Of a stretch of DNA of 64,000 nt, positions 41,386 to 53,505 are shown one piece after another. The translations under genes and the position numbers were made by a program. The notes under the pieces were generated by a model, which did not search any database, had not been told where the DNA came from, and worked only from the letters and a program-made list of their open reading frames with translations. The DNA comes from Saccharina japonica (taxonomy: Eukaryota > Sar > Phaeophyceae > Laminariales > Laminariaceae). The stretch's first letter is position 1, and every line of letters begins with the position of its first letter. Location of the stretch: contig MEHQ01002289.1 of the NCBI GenBank assembly GCA_008828725.1, forward strand, positions 248,001 to 312,000, given 5' to 3'.

Positions 41386-44300
41386 ATGACGGCGCTAGGC
41401 TTGGTCAACACCTTGAGGGCGAAGACGCGGCTAGTGGACACAAGTTCCCTTCGCGATGACGATTATGGGTGGGGAACCTGCAAGGTGCGCGAAACACACT
41501 CCGTGAAGCTGGGGTCATACGTACGAAATTGAGGTTCGTTGACAGCAGTCCTGGTTGCCACACATCAGGTCGCTTTAGAAAAACAGCAAATTGTGAAAGG
41601 TCACGGTAATCCCTGCAGAGGTTCTGCACTTGGTTCGCGCTTGATGCCCGTCCACCACTGGTGTACCCGTTGGCGTCTCAGACGGTGTCCTTCGCGCAAT
41701 CATTACGAGTGTGGCTGGGGTATCTGTTATCGTGTATCGATCTGCGTATATAAGGACGGTGTGCGAGTACTGTAGCAGCACCAGATTTTCGAAATTGCGC
41801 CGCGCAGCTGGTGAGTACATAGTAGTGTTCCCACTCCCCACTAACGGTATTATTACATTATTACTGATCTGGATGAATGATCATCGTAGAGACACACACA
41901 CACATTCCCTCTCTGGGTGTGTACGAGTAAGGTGTATAGGTGTTCTCAACTTCGACAGCGATGTATTGTAGTCACTGGCAGTAGTTGACACCCTACCCTG
42001 CACCAAATGGCAGATCTAAGAACTGATGGTTTGAAACCCGTGGTGTTTTACGTCGCATAGGCTTGAGCTTCAAGCACAAGTTACAGCAGTCCAGTAGAAC
42101 ATTGAGAATCTTACCGCACGCTATGTGGAGTGGGGAAACCATCTGAGCGAAGGCGGCTTACCCGTAGCAACCGTTTTCGGTGTACTTTCGCTAAAACGAG
42201 ACAAAATAAGTCGACCAATGTTGGCTCCGCAGTCACCTCTATATAGAGCTGTGGCATGAGGTTTGCATGTATTGTAGAAGCCAAGATGCAAGGAACTGTG
42301 CGACAAAGAAAACGATCTCCGTACGTAACAGCCGTGACATCATCTTCCGACAGGACACCAACGGATAGAGGGTACCGCCTAGCGTGATCACTACAAATAG
42401 AACGCGTGCACGGGTTTTGGGCTGCTTGCACGGCAGGGCGGAGTCTCCTTTCTACACACACTGCTGTAGTGTCGACTCGTCGTACTATCCCGATAGTCTA
42501 ATTACGTAATCCCGTTGATCCAACATTCAGGAGTTACGAGGAGTGGACACGACAAAGCTTACACGGCAAGAATTGCGGAACCATCTGGAGGCGCGAGATC
42601 TCCCCACGACCGGAAATAAGAGACAGCTGGCGACGCGACTGCAATCTTCCGTTCAAGAAGAACAGGCGAGGGGGGATGCCAGCCCGGTCGAATTGATGCA
42701 ACTGCTGGTGCACAATTGCTTGCATGCACTAGACACTACAAAGTGATGGGAGTAAGGCGGATCGATTCGTCAATCGGTGTCCATTCCGCCCGAATGGCCA
42801 ACGATCGTAACGCGGCCGGTTAAGCACCCAAAGCCTCCATCCCCGAGAGAAGAGATGACATGTCGAGTATGTCTCGTCGCACCCCCGTGCGCCAACGAAT
42901 GCCTGTTCCAAGCGTCTCGAACAGTGCTCGAATGGTTCTGGGTGTGTCTGATATACGACCACCACCGCGACCACCTCAAACCTTTGAATTGCCCTGGCTA
43001 CTAGAACCAATTCCTCGCGTAGCGAGACCAGTACGCCGCGCGGGCCGTTCCGATCGTCGCCGTTGATGAACGGGTGGTGCCCAGCAAGCTACGACGACAA
43101 TACACTCCGGGCGTGATGTCGATGGTGCGACGCGCACTTGAACCATGGCGAGCATCGAGCATGGCGTTCTTAAGATTGATGTGGTCGTTGGCTGTCAGCT
43201 GAGATTCCGCGACATAGCCTGAAACACACGGGCATACACACAAGGAGTAGAGATAGCCACCGCATGTGAGAAATACTACTTCAGTCTTGTCGAGCAAGCT
43301 TCCTGGTGTCAGCGGCTACCTTTCGATCGACCGACACAGTGGAATCGAGAGCACACCGTTTAACACGTGAGCAACTCCTGACTTTACGCTGTGCTCTAAA
43401 TCGGTCCCTATTAAACAGACGAGGGCGTACGCCGATGCAGAGGATGCGGAGTTTCAACTGGGAGCAGATCTAGAAGAGCGAGGAGGTAATACACGAAAGG
43501 ATCTGTGGCCAACACAGCTAGAGCACGAAGTACATATGTAGTGCAACTGGCGAAATAATGTTCATTACAAGGACCTGACTAAAAATCGTTACTGACAGGG
43601 GTCGAACCCGCGCGCGTGTTTTTCGGCAGTTAGACAAAGCTACCTTTTAGGCTACTCATAGACACACTACTTATGAAAAGGTTGTCAGCGCTGACGAAGT
43701 AGCCCAGTGGATAGTCCATTCAAACGAACACACCCTGTGGGTGATCGGAGCGCCATTCCAACCACGCTTGCGAAGCGCGACCCAAGGCTTCTGGGGGGCT
43801 CTACGAATGTACGCCGTTGCTCACACGGCTTTTCATAGGTAGTGTGCCCGACCTGTTCCTTGCCGCCGACTGGTGTCTGCCCGACCCCATCCCCAGTCCG
43901 TCCCGATAGTATCGTTGGCCGTGCCGACAAACTGCTAATGTTTTCCCCTGTATGACGCTAACCCGACAATATCGCACGCCTGTCACCAGCTGTATATGCA
44001 GTCGGGGCAAACTCCAGCGGGCAACTCGGCTTGGGGGACCTGGCACCCCGCGACCGGTTCGTCGTAGTGCCGGAGACGAGAGGAGCCGGGATTTCTTTCG
44101 TGACAGCGGTGAGAGCATAGACTGAACCTTAACTTTACCTTTCATTCCTGAATCAAGCTGGAGGATTCGCGATGCGTTTAAGGTTATCCGGGGGTGAGGT
44201 TGCGGTACGCCATGCGTTACGAAATTCGCTTGCCGTTGGTCATATGCAAGAGAGGACGGCGGTAGCAGCCTGACGAGTACGAACTGAGACAAAGTTTCGA

Positions 44301-47300
44301 GGGGGGGGGTGTACTCATGCCATGCATGGCCGTAGTCGCATGACTATAGACCCTCGTATCCCTATAACGCCGGGACGGAGCACGTCGGGTATTCACCGAC
44401 CAGGCAGACATTGCTTGCACCAAGGGTGGGGGGTGAATAATAAGAACACTCGGATGGCCGATGTTCTATTCTACGTCATATTTGCCGAAGTTTGCTTATC
44501 TTGGATAGAGGCAGCCTTTTCCTACGGAATGTTTCGCGCCTGCAGGCCTTCAGCGGAAGAATTCCGCACAAATGTATCACATTATGATGCAGAAAAGCCG
44601 AACTGTGGAGGGCGCAATAACGAGAGTTGTCCTCCCTCCCACCTCCTCCTACCTTGATGCGCTCTGTCTCTTCCTGTATGCTAGGGGTATGATATCTCGT
44701 TCGCCGTAACGGAGGATCACGACGTGTTGTCGTGGGGTGCCAAGGGGACAGGAGCGACCGGGCACCGGCTAGGCACCGGGTCCTACGACGACCCGGACGA
44801 GGATGCCTACTTGGAACCGAAACCCGTCCGCGATCTTGTGGGGGAAGAAGTATGCCAGGTGATAATAAAACGCTGCTGCAGATTGACGGCATATACCCCC
44901 CGCCCTCACCAGAAGTCATTTGTCGCAGCGAGTTAGCTATACGCGTACGGTGGGTACGTGAATGGCGCCCTTTAACTGAGAAATTAGCCAAGGGCAATGC
45001 ACTTGTCGATCTCTCCCGAGCTGCAAGGTGGCGGTGTCGAGGATTAAATAACCAGATGGCGCGAAACGCAGCGTAAATAACACAAAGCTGGTATTCTTGT
45101 CGTTTTCTCAGCCACGCGATTACCTAAAGGTTAAAATTCCGCTCGCCGCGGCCATCGAGTAGTTCGAACGACCCTGCCATTGTTCCTCTGTAGCCCTCCC
45201 AAGCCGTGTAGGTACGGAACACTTGTGAGATACCCCGACCGCAGCGTCTAGTTTCCAAGCCGCTTATGTACGGCGAGCGAGCGTATGTAGAGTCCGGGTC
45301 CGATCGTGATTTGTGCTAGAGGATTGGTGCAGTGGCATGCACTCCGCCGGTGCGGTCGCTTCATTCGACTCGCAATCTTACGCAGATGTAGGTAGGCCCA
45401 ATCATCTGTTCAGATTGAGTGGTTTTTGTGTTTGGAATGCATATTTGCGCGGGATGTTTTTGAGGCTGACCCCCCGTTCGTTAAGCGCACGCGCGTAGAC
45501 AACTCGGTACGCCGCAAGAGAAAACAAGCGAGAGTGCTGTCTTGCTTCTCCACTCACTTCATCGTCAACGGAAATCCAGGTTCGAGCAGGTGCCAGCCAT
45601 TGCCTCGCGGCGTCAAAGGGGGGAGACCTGTACGTGTGGGGAAGAGGAGACTGCGGACAGCTCGGTCTCGGGGGACGCGAATCGAAGCAGACCCCTCTTC
45701 TTCTGGCGGCCTTTCCTGAGGGTACCGAGGTCTCACAGGTGCGGGGCAACGGACAGACAGGCGGGAAGAGAGGTACCATTTTAATCGTTGCTGGCGACCC
45801 AGATCGGGCTTGCGTATGAAACACGGTCCGCGTTCTCCGCGTTTAGTGCAAGAGAAAAACCCCAGCGCTGCCGGTACTTTCTGTTGAGGCTCTCCCTGAG
45901 TCGGAGGAGAAAGGCCGCTATTTTTTAGAACGCGGGTTTTAATTGTGGGCAGCATCTTGAGTCCACGAGCGAGCTGCAACCAGAGCGGTCAAACACCAAT
46001 ACACACACAGCGGTGGTGGTAATCCGGCCTCCGCCCGCATGTCGCAGAACGGGCCACGCGCTGGTTGGTATTGTTCGATTTCCCTCGTGAGTCATTCGTA
46101 ACTATGAGCATTGTATCATTTCTGCTCTCAATGCCCCTTCATGCACTCGCCGCGACCGCTCCGTGACGAATACTGCCCTGCCATAACGTTCAGGTTGCGG
46201 TTGGAGAAAACCACTCGTTAGCCCTAACGCAGGCGGGAGAGCTGTACTCTTGGGGGCACGGTGACCGAGGGAGGCTGGGGGTGGGCACCAGCTGCAGAGT
46301 GGGAGTCTCGGACTCTGAAAAAAACATTTTTCCGACGCCCATGCTGCTGCACGCCTTTTCAAAAGAGGTGGTCCGGCAGGCAAGATAAAGGAGGGCCAGG
46401 GAGTCATTGCACGGCATAATCCAAAAACTGATCGTTCTTTAGCGGTGCACACGGCGGGTTCCTGGCGTTTGTCTGGGGGGGGTTCGCGATACCGTGGGGT
46501 GGCAACGCAGTAACGCCAAGCTGTCATGCTGAGGACGATAACACAAGATGTGGAGCAGAGGGATAGCGATGGCCGATAGTGTAGCCGAGGCCGCCTGGTA
46601 GAAAGACGCTTTGCTGTATATAGGAGTCTCACTCCCTTCAAGGGGCAAGGGCTGGGTCTGATCGTGGGTGGTGTAAAAGCGGCCGATCGCCCGCGAGCAC
46701 AAGCTGTGCCGTAACGTTATGGGATGGCCAACCATTAGGGGCGGGAAGCTAGTTCCGGTAAAACAGGACGCATAGTGCGCACTGATGTACCTGTCGTCGC
46801 ACACATTGCAAAGAGTCTGAACCTTTTTTCCCAAGCGCTGGGAAACCTCTCGCCCTCATCGCTCTCGTCCTCATCGCAGGTATCGCACGTCGCCATTAAC
46901 CTCTGCTAGCTCCCAACACCCGTAAAAATTATCACTGGGACCGTGCGTGCTTGTGGCCGTAACAGGTCTCGTGCGGGCCCAGCTTTTGCTTGGCGATAAC
47001 GCCTTCCAACGTTTGGGGTTGGGGCACCGGCGAGGGCTTTGTGCTGGGGCTCGGGGACACGGCAAAGCGAGAAACGCCCGTGCCGATTGAGGCATTCGCG
47101 GGCAATGTAGTTCTCCAGGTGCAAGTGAAGTGATGGAGACGGGAGTAGGGGGGGCGGTAGGTCCTTAAAATCACCATGTTTTTTTTTGTTGCATCAGCGT
47201 GAGGAAAAAGAGGCGTTGATTATTTTCTGAGATAAAATCGATTGCTGCAACCACCTTGGAATGAATTAAATTGCTGCAGCCCTCCTGTAGGTCCTCAGCA

Positions 47301-50300
47301 CCGAGTAGTCGTTAGCGCACAATGTGCACAGTGTATTGCTTAAAAAACCCTTGGGTGCTATCAAAATCTCGGCGAACAAGATCAGCGCGCCGCCAAGCGT
47401 TTGAGCGAAAACGTTTCCGTCTGTTCCCCCGACCGATGATCCCTGTTTTCTGCATCGATTTCATGTGGCAAAGGTGGAATGCGGGACGTGGCACTGCGCA
47501 GCCATTGTCCTCGTACCGCCGTGCAAGGACGGAGGATACGTGAGAAACGAATGCATAACGGCAGCAAGCGCGGTGTAGTGCACGGACAGCTATATTAAAT
47601 TCCCGAGCACCCACACAAAGCACGGAAAACGAGATGTGCTGCGAGGTTTGCTCCCAATGATACCAACCTATATGAATAGTACAAGCCCCCTTTGCGTCTA
47701 GCCGCCGACCGCCGTTTTCGGGGAAATCCGCCAAATCACCCTGCGATAATACTGGCAATATTGAGCCATCCTGTGAGAATGCTCGCAGAATTGAATGAGG
47801 AAAACACTGCACGTCTCTTCTTCCGCTCAACAGCTTTACACCTGGGGCTCGGGATACCACGGGCAACTGGCACTTGGCACGCGACAAATCCAACCGACGC
47901 CCACCATAGTCAGCAAGCTCCTGGCGACGCAGCAGTTTGTCCGGCAGGTTTGGTGCGGATCTCACCACTGCGCAGCGGTCACAATCGACGGCGAGCTGTA
48001 CACGTGGGGGGCGAACAAGACCGGTTGCCTTGGGAGGGTGCTACCAGGTACCTTAATCACGGGATGTGTATGATACAGCGTATGTATGGCTTGGCGCAAC
48101 GATGTCGTTGTCCAAAACTTCTGACTTATAGTTGACGTATACTTCGGAGAATACGTGTAGAATGATCACTACGGGTAGGTCTCGCTCTCTCTCTCACTAG
48201 ATGGTCACACGATGGTGTCGATCGTTAACTCTAGGGACGACGTTCGTCTGTTGTTTGGGAGGCAACCAAGCACGCGAACATAATGGGGCAATCGCTGCTT
48301 GGTTGCGTCTCTTTCTTTTTTGTTATAAAGCTGACCATGCCTCCGGCAAAGAGCAGCACGCTCGACATTATGGTAGTGCTATATAACCAACACAATACGA
48401 CGTATATGTTTTAGAGTTTGTGGAATCTTGTCGACTCTGTATCAGTGATCTCCGGGGCCCTCCCCTCGCCAAACGCTACTACTCTGGGAAATCAATAACC
48501 TTCGAGCCATTTTCACACAAGAAAAGCAGTGACATGCCGGGACTCAAACTCGCGCATACCAAGCTCAGAAGCGGGCGATCTACCCACCAAGTTAGTCAGT
48601 GCTGACTGAGTGGTCTAGCAGGTGGTGCTATAATCCCCAAGGGTGGATCGGGGGTTCGAATTTCGCCGATTTCGTATTTGTCCTTTTCGCGCGTGCACGC
48701 TGGAGACATTGGGAATGTTTATGATAGTGTGCCCTAGACACCAGTAGCGTTTGGCGAGGGGAGGGTCCCGGGGGTCACTAGTACGAAGTCGACGAGAATT
48801 CACGAACTCTAAAACTTATTTTTTGTTGGTTGTATATCACTACCTGCTAGACCACTCAGTCTGCGCTGACTGAGTGGTCTACCAGGTATTGCTATATGAC
48901 CAACAAGCTCCCCTGTTCCGATGACAACGGAACAAAACGTATGTTTTCAATATACTCTCTTCTTTTTGCTGTACAGCTCGACCACCCGGCTGCGCTGGGC
49001 AAGCTTCAATAAACTCTACGCTTTTGTTTTTTCTCATCATATGTATTATCCTGGCCCTTCTTTTTTCTTCTGCTCCCTCTTACTGTAGTCGTAATTCAGA
49101 TCGGAGGTCACTAAGTCACATAGTAGGCTCTCCTCCTCCCTCCCCACTAGGGTATAAGTACGCGCCTTGCATTTTTATCGCGAGCAGGGTTCAGCGCTTT
49201 CTTCCCTCGTCCACTCGCGTCGAATTGTGTCTATTCACGCTATAACAGGCGCTCTTTGACAGTTGTTTGACATTGGCTCGAACCTTGGTGACGGTCTGTT
49301 CTTGGTCTGACGTTGTTGCGGTGGGTGTCCCCTGAAGTTTGCGGCACGCGTAAAAACAATGACAGGTGGGAAGAGGTTAAGTGTATACGAGTACCTGGTA
49401 CGTACTATTGATGGTTGATGATTCCTGGTCGATGGGTGAAAGTAAACCACGTCGACATGTCAGTTTATTTCCTCGAGTTTGAGGATCAGTAGCAGAATTA
49501 GGCGTTGCATTCAAAGAGTCCACCTTTTCGGAACCAAAACAAAACTGCCACCTCCATATCTGTTTGTTCTTCTTCCTTTGTCCGGGCTCCCGCCTACGAT
49601 GTACCCACGGTATGTTCCCGAAACCAGTGCCCCTCCTCGCCCCAACCCCCTCACCCCGCCCCCCGAGCTAAAATCAACGCCTTACGTGCTTCGCATGTTT
49701 TACCTCAACCTGCCGCGACGCTCATGACCTCAAAAGAGGGCGAGGAATTTTCTGCCGATCCCGGTCACGTGGGGTGTTTCGGGGTACTAGTGGACGGCGT
49801 CGGCAGGGGTTTGCCGCGGGCGGTGGCATGCGGAAAGGAGTTCACCTTGGTATCGACCTATCCTTACGAAGGGCCGATCATGGAGGTAAGACCGACGAGG
49901 GATGCCACGAGCGTTAGGCCTGTGCACCCCGGAGAGAGTATCTTTCGGTTGCGCTCATCTGTAGCATGCCGTTGGTGTGTTGTGTAGCGGATGGGTGATA
50001 ACGTGTTGCCTACGCGCGCCAATCTTCGCGGTGGTACGAGGAAGAGCCTTCACCGCCTGCCGTGGTTTGGACGGCGGTCACCGCATAGGTGCCTCATTGT
50101 GATACGTTGATGACCACGCCCTCTGCACACGAAACTACACCTTGTGTAGACTTCTATGGGACATTTCACCAACGTCTTACCCTGGCTTGCTTACGCCTAC
50201 GAGTAGAGCTATAAACAAGCAGCGGTGCTTGCGGTGCACATCTCTAGACGACATTGCATAGACCGAGATGTGGAGTCATTCCCTGCAAAAATGCAGTACA

Positions 50301-51924
50301 CACGGCCCTGAAATATCGATTAAGACCACCCTTGGCACTCGTATATAGCTTATATTACCTCGCCTGGATAAAGGTCCCAAAAGGCAACCCGTTGTCGAGC
50401 TGTCGAGCGAAAGTACGTCGGGTTTTCATGCAGAGCTCGTGTTTCGCGTGTCGCATGATTGCACTATCCCCCGCGATACGTAGATAGTCCCGCCACACGC
50501 CACAGTACGCGTAATTGCTCCTTGTGCTTCTGGAAAACGAAAGGTGTCGCCTTCCTCGAGCCCTGTCTGGTGCCTTCCAACATTGTCGCCACGAACCGTA
50601 CCGCTCTTTCTTCCTCCCTTTACTTTTGTTCGATCAAGGTTGCCCTGCAAATCATGCAGGCATCGGCTATAGAAGAGGAGGGGATCAGGCTTGTAGAAGA
50701 GGAAGAGCTCCGACGAAACCAGGTGCACACGCCTACCGGTCTGTTCTGCGTGCGGCAGCGGGGGGCATTGGGCAATGACAACGCATCCGACTGGTCTCGT
50801 CAGATTGGGTTTCACCGGGTCGATGTCGCTGATTACCGTATTTCGGCCACATGGAGCAGCTCGGAAAGCCTCGTTTTTGCAACGAGTCGGCATAAATGTC
50901 TTATTTGCGCCTTCTGTACTGTTCGATGCGCAGCTATCAGAATGCGCAAAGGAGAACTGTCGAGCTGATATCGTTGCTCCTTCTGCTGCTCGCGATTCAT
51001 TCATGGTATACGCATACACAAACCGGGGGTACTTGCAAACGGTCGCTCTTTGTCAAAATTTTGAGCAGAATCTTGTGTTTGAAAGCAACGCGATCCTCGG
51101 AGCCAAATTCTTTATTTCGTTGAGGCGAGGTCGAAATGGTAGAGCGGGGGTTCGAAATAAGACATGTGCTCGGTGATCGCAATGCCATGTTACACTGGAT
51201 CTGCAAAGCGATATGCCTATCTCACGGATGGCCCCTTGCGCTAACTTGCTGTTGCTGCCCGTTCGGGAATTTCGTGCCACAGAAATCTGAAAAGGACGCA
51301 GGGAGGGAGGGGGCGAGAGCGGCGGAAATGGCGGCCACGATGCAGTGGAAGGTGCGACTTGGCAACTGCAGGCGGATTGGAAACGTCCAGCAAGCCCAGT
51401 TGTTTCCTGTCTCGTGTAACGTGCAACCAACCGTTATAGCATGCTGTTCGTACCGGTCCCTGGTTCGATGCGAGTGCTTTCCACCCCTGTACTACGCCCT
51501 GCATGCCTCCCTTTTGTGGTTCGAAGTTCATGAAAACTATTATAGCACGCCCTCAGTATGCGCCTGCAGAATTCTGCTCCGTGAACGCATGAAGTCGACT
51601 CGTCCCTTCTTATTTTAAACCGCAACCATGTAACCTTGGTTGCGACCACGCGCCCCCTCCGCCCCCTCCGCCCCCCGCCTCGATTCCCACTATTCCTCTC
51701 GGAATATACCTTGCGCAACTCCCCCCATGATATTGTGTGTTTTCCGGCAGGAGCCGATGATGCTTTGCTCCCTGTGCGAGGAGTGTCCAGGCTTTCGCCT
51801 CACGCCGGAGCGCGAAAACATCTGCCTGGCGTGCCACCACAGTGTTTCCTTCCACACAAGGATAAACCCTGATGCATCGTCGGCTGATTACTCGGCCGCC
51901 AATTCGTTGGCCAAATACGTGTAG
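41386..51924 (+). CDS. SAP-RCC1 protein with C-terminal Cys/His cluster
   Basis: Predicted exons: 41386-41484, 42531-42665, 43419-43529, 44685-44849, 45580-45738, 46194-46379, 46966-47118, 47474-47539, 47834-48037, 49739-49885, 50639-50722, 51283-51351, 51751-51924. Every intron is phase 0; about 583 residues. Exon 2 encodes a SAP motif (LTRQELRNHLEARDLPTTG, then KRQLATRL), a helix-turn-helix that usually binds A/T-rich DNA. Exons 4-10 encode RCC1 propeller repeats: DVLSWGAKGTG, GDLYVWGRGDCGQLGLG, GELYSWGHGDRGRLGVG, WGWGTGEGFVLGLG, LYTWGSGYHGQLALG, ELYTWGANKTGCLG. Exons 11 and 12 are charged and helical (IEEEGIRLVEEEELRRNQ). Exon 13 has LCSLCEECPGFR and CLACHHSVSFH, a likely zinc-binding cluster. 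The donor after exon 6 is GC (CGGCAG then gcaaga). Exon 2 may instead end at 42707. RCC1 folds bind chromatin, GTPases or ubiquitin partners; which applies here is not known. Confidence 0.82.
43588..43668 (-). ncRNA. tRNA-like sequence (relic or SINE head)
   Basis: On the minus strand 'gtagcctaaaaggtagct' resembles an A box, and 'gcgggttcgacccctg' is a good B box about 45 bases later. The acceptor ends do not pair well, so this is more likely a tRNA-derived element than a working tRNA. It lies in intron 3 of the SAP-RCC1 gene. Confidence 0.35.
44301..44425 (+). mobile_element. G1 repeat family, truncated copy D
   Basis: G run, then 'gtgtactcatgccatgcatg', 'gactatagaccctcgtatcc' and 'aggcagacattgcttgcacc', matching the first quarter of copies A and B. 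It then stops abruptly. It lies in intron 3 of the SAP-RCC1 gene. Confidence 0.65.
48378..48842. mobile_element. inverted pair of tRNA-derived SINE-like elements
   Basis: Two related sequences of about 230 bp meet head to head near 48605. The left one, on the minus strand, starts 'aacttggtgggtagatcgcc' and has 'gcgagtttgagtcccggc' as B box. The right one starts 'gactgagtggtctagcagg' and has 'cgggggttcgaatttcgcc'. The tails share 'cctcccctcgccaaacgcta' and 'gttttagagtt', inverted. A further head, 'gactgagtggtctaccagg', lies at 48875. They sit in the intron after exon 9 of the SAP-RCC1 gene. Confidence 0.6.
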
Positions 51925-53505
51925 CCTCTGGTGCTACCCAAATTACTCGTTTCCCCACCCTGAATTTAGTTGGTTTCATGTGTACTCTCGAATATACATG
52001 GTGTATGCATAAGCTACCGTATTTTCCCCAAGCGCACCAGGTGCTGCGTACCCACTGGTATGCCGCCATGGGTGCATTGATCTTGGCGTATACGACTGAT
52101 TGCCGAGGCGTTACTCTGACCAACCCGCTCCATGCCGCCAAGCATCATACAGCGTGACTCATTGTGCGCCACAGCGACACCGACGCCGCGCACTATGAAT
52201 GTGGCTTTCATCGATGATACATGCGGGAACCACTGCGTACTCTTTTCGCTGTAATGAAGCATTGGCGCGATGGCAGCTCCAGGGGACAAAAACAACGGTG
52301 TTCCCTCGTGGTGCTTGTCATGTCGCCCTGTTTCAGCCGTCCCACATGTTGCGTGTAAAACACATCGGCACAATCCACTCGTTTACGTTCGCCTCTCGGC
52401 AACCACCGCAGAGTGCGCGAAATAGTTGCGTCGCGGTAAAATCTCGTGGTGCCTTTCGAGCCCTTCATCGCTCCAACAGATCAGCACACGCTGCTGTTGT
52501 TGCACATACATCCGCTGAGGGTCATGGGCCACACTGCGTGCAATGCATGCCAGATGGCCCAAACCTTGAAAATGATTTATGTAGCACCATGGATGGCATC
52601 CCACAGCGGCTGCCTTTGCGGGGGCGACGACCGTTACGGCACAGCTACAGTTATCGCCAAAAGCACAAGTATGTCGGTAGTACACATAGCTTACACGGTA
52701 CTGTGTCTCTCAGCTCTGATACCGTGTCTCCCACCCTGGTGTCCGCTCATTTTCCACAAAATACATCCTGGTATATAGGTACACGATATATTTGCGCTCA
52801 TACAATGGTTGTTATACGACGGCACCAATATTGGAGCATAGTAGTCAGATGTTTTGGGGCCTTCCAGCAAGGGTATTATGTGCCGAATTCGCGTGGTCTA
52901 TGTTGCAGGCGGCGGAACGACCAAGGCTGCTAACAAGCAGCGCAGCCATAATTGAGATTGAGATCGTGTTCCCTTGGGGGGCAGAGAGTTCGCGAGACCC
53001 CGTGATCAAACGAGTATTCGAGGTCACTTCGCTGCTCGACGATAACTCACGAGACCAGTGCTCGACGAGAGTGAACCAACCTCTACTCTACATAAACCAT
53101 GGAGAGACTTCTGTGAGATAAGTGCGGATGGCCTGCCGCCTGTGAGGTACCAGGTACAAGGTAAACGCGGCTTCGTCGATGCCGGCAGCCGTGTGGTGTG
53201 CCACGCTCTCGACTTATCCTAGCTAAACCTTGCTCCGTGCGCATATAAAATTGTGCTTAATTTTGTGTGCCGATGGTGACGGCGATTCAGCCCGCGGGCG
53301 AAACTACCGTACGGCAAACGGGGCGCCAAGGAGCCGCCACCTGCCAAAACATCCCGCGGCGAATGAAAAACATTAACGCGGAGGGGTGGGTCATCGAACA
53401 ACTTGTTCCCCCAAAATTCCTTACCCCTCGACCCGAACAACCTCCCGGAGATACTGCAGACCCTTGAATCAAACTGACTCTTCAATTCCCTTCGCCTCGG
53501 AGTTC
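51925..53505. other. no supported gene; weak transposase-like trace
   Basis: The minus strand between about 52690 and 52020 contains pieces such as LQRKEYAVVPACIIDESHIH that recall the catalytic domain of IS630/Tc1-type DNA transposases, but only in short, interrupted stretches. Open frames on the plus strand (52199-52933) show no domain. From 53140 the motif 'ggtaccaggtac' occurs. I do not call a gene here. Confidence 0.25.

Noticed and set aside
43025-43090. Minus-strand HHPFINGDDRNG, similar to the Fic/Doc core motif
   Set aside because: A short isolated match antisense within an intron, with no supporting Fic fold around it; at most a very old relic, more likely chance.
48200-48900. Functional tRNA genes
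   Set aside because: A and B boxes are present, but acceptor stems do not pair and the sequences continue into shared non-tRNA tails, as in SINEs.
52199-52933. 244-codon plus-strand open frame
   Set aside because: No domain is recognised. The antisense strand has weak transposase-like words, so the plus frame is probably a shadow of decayed mobile DNA.
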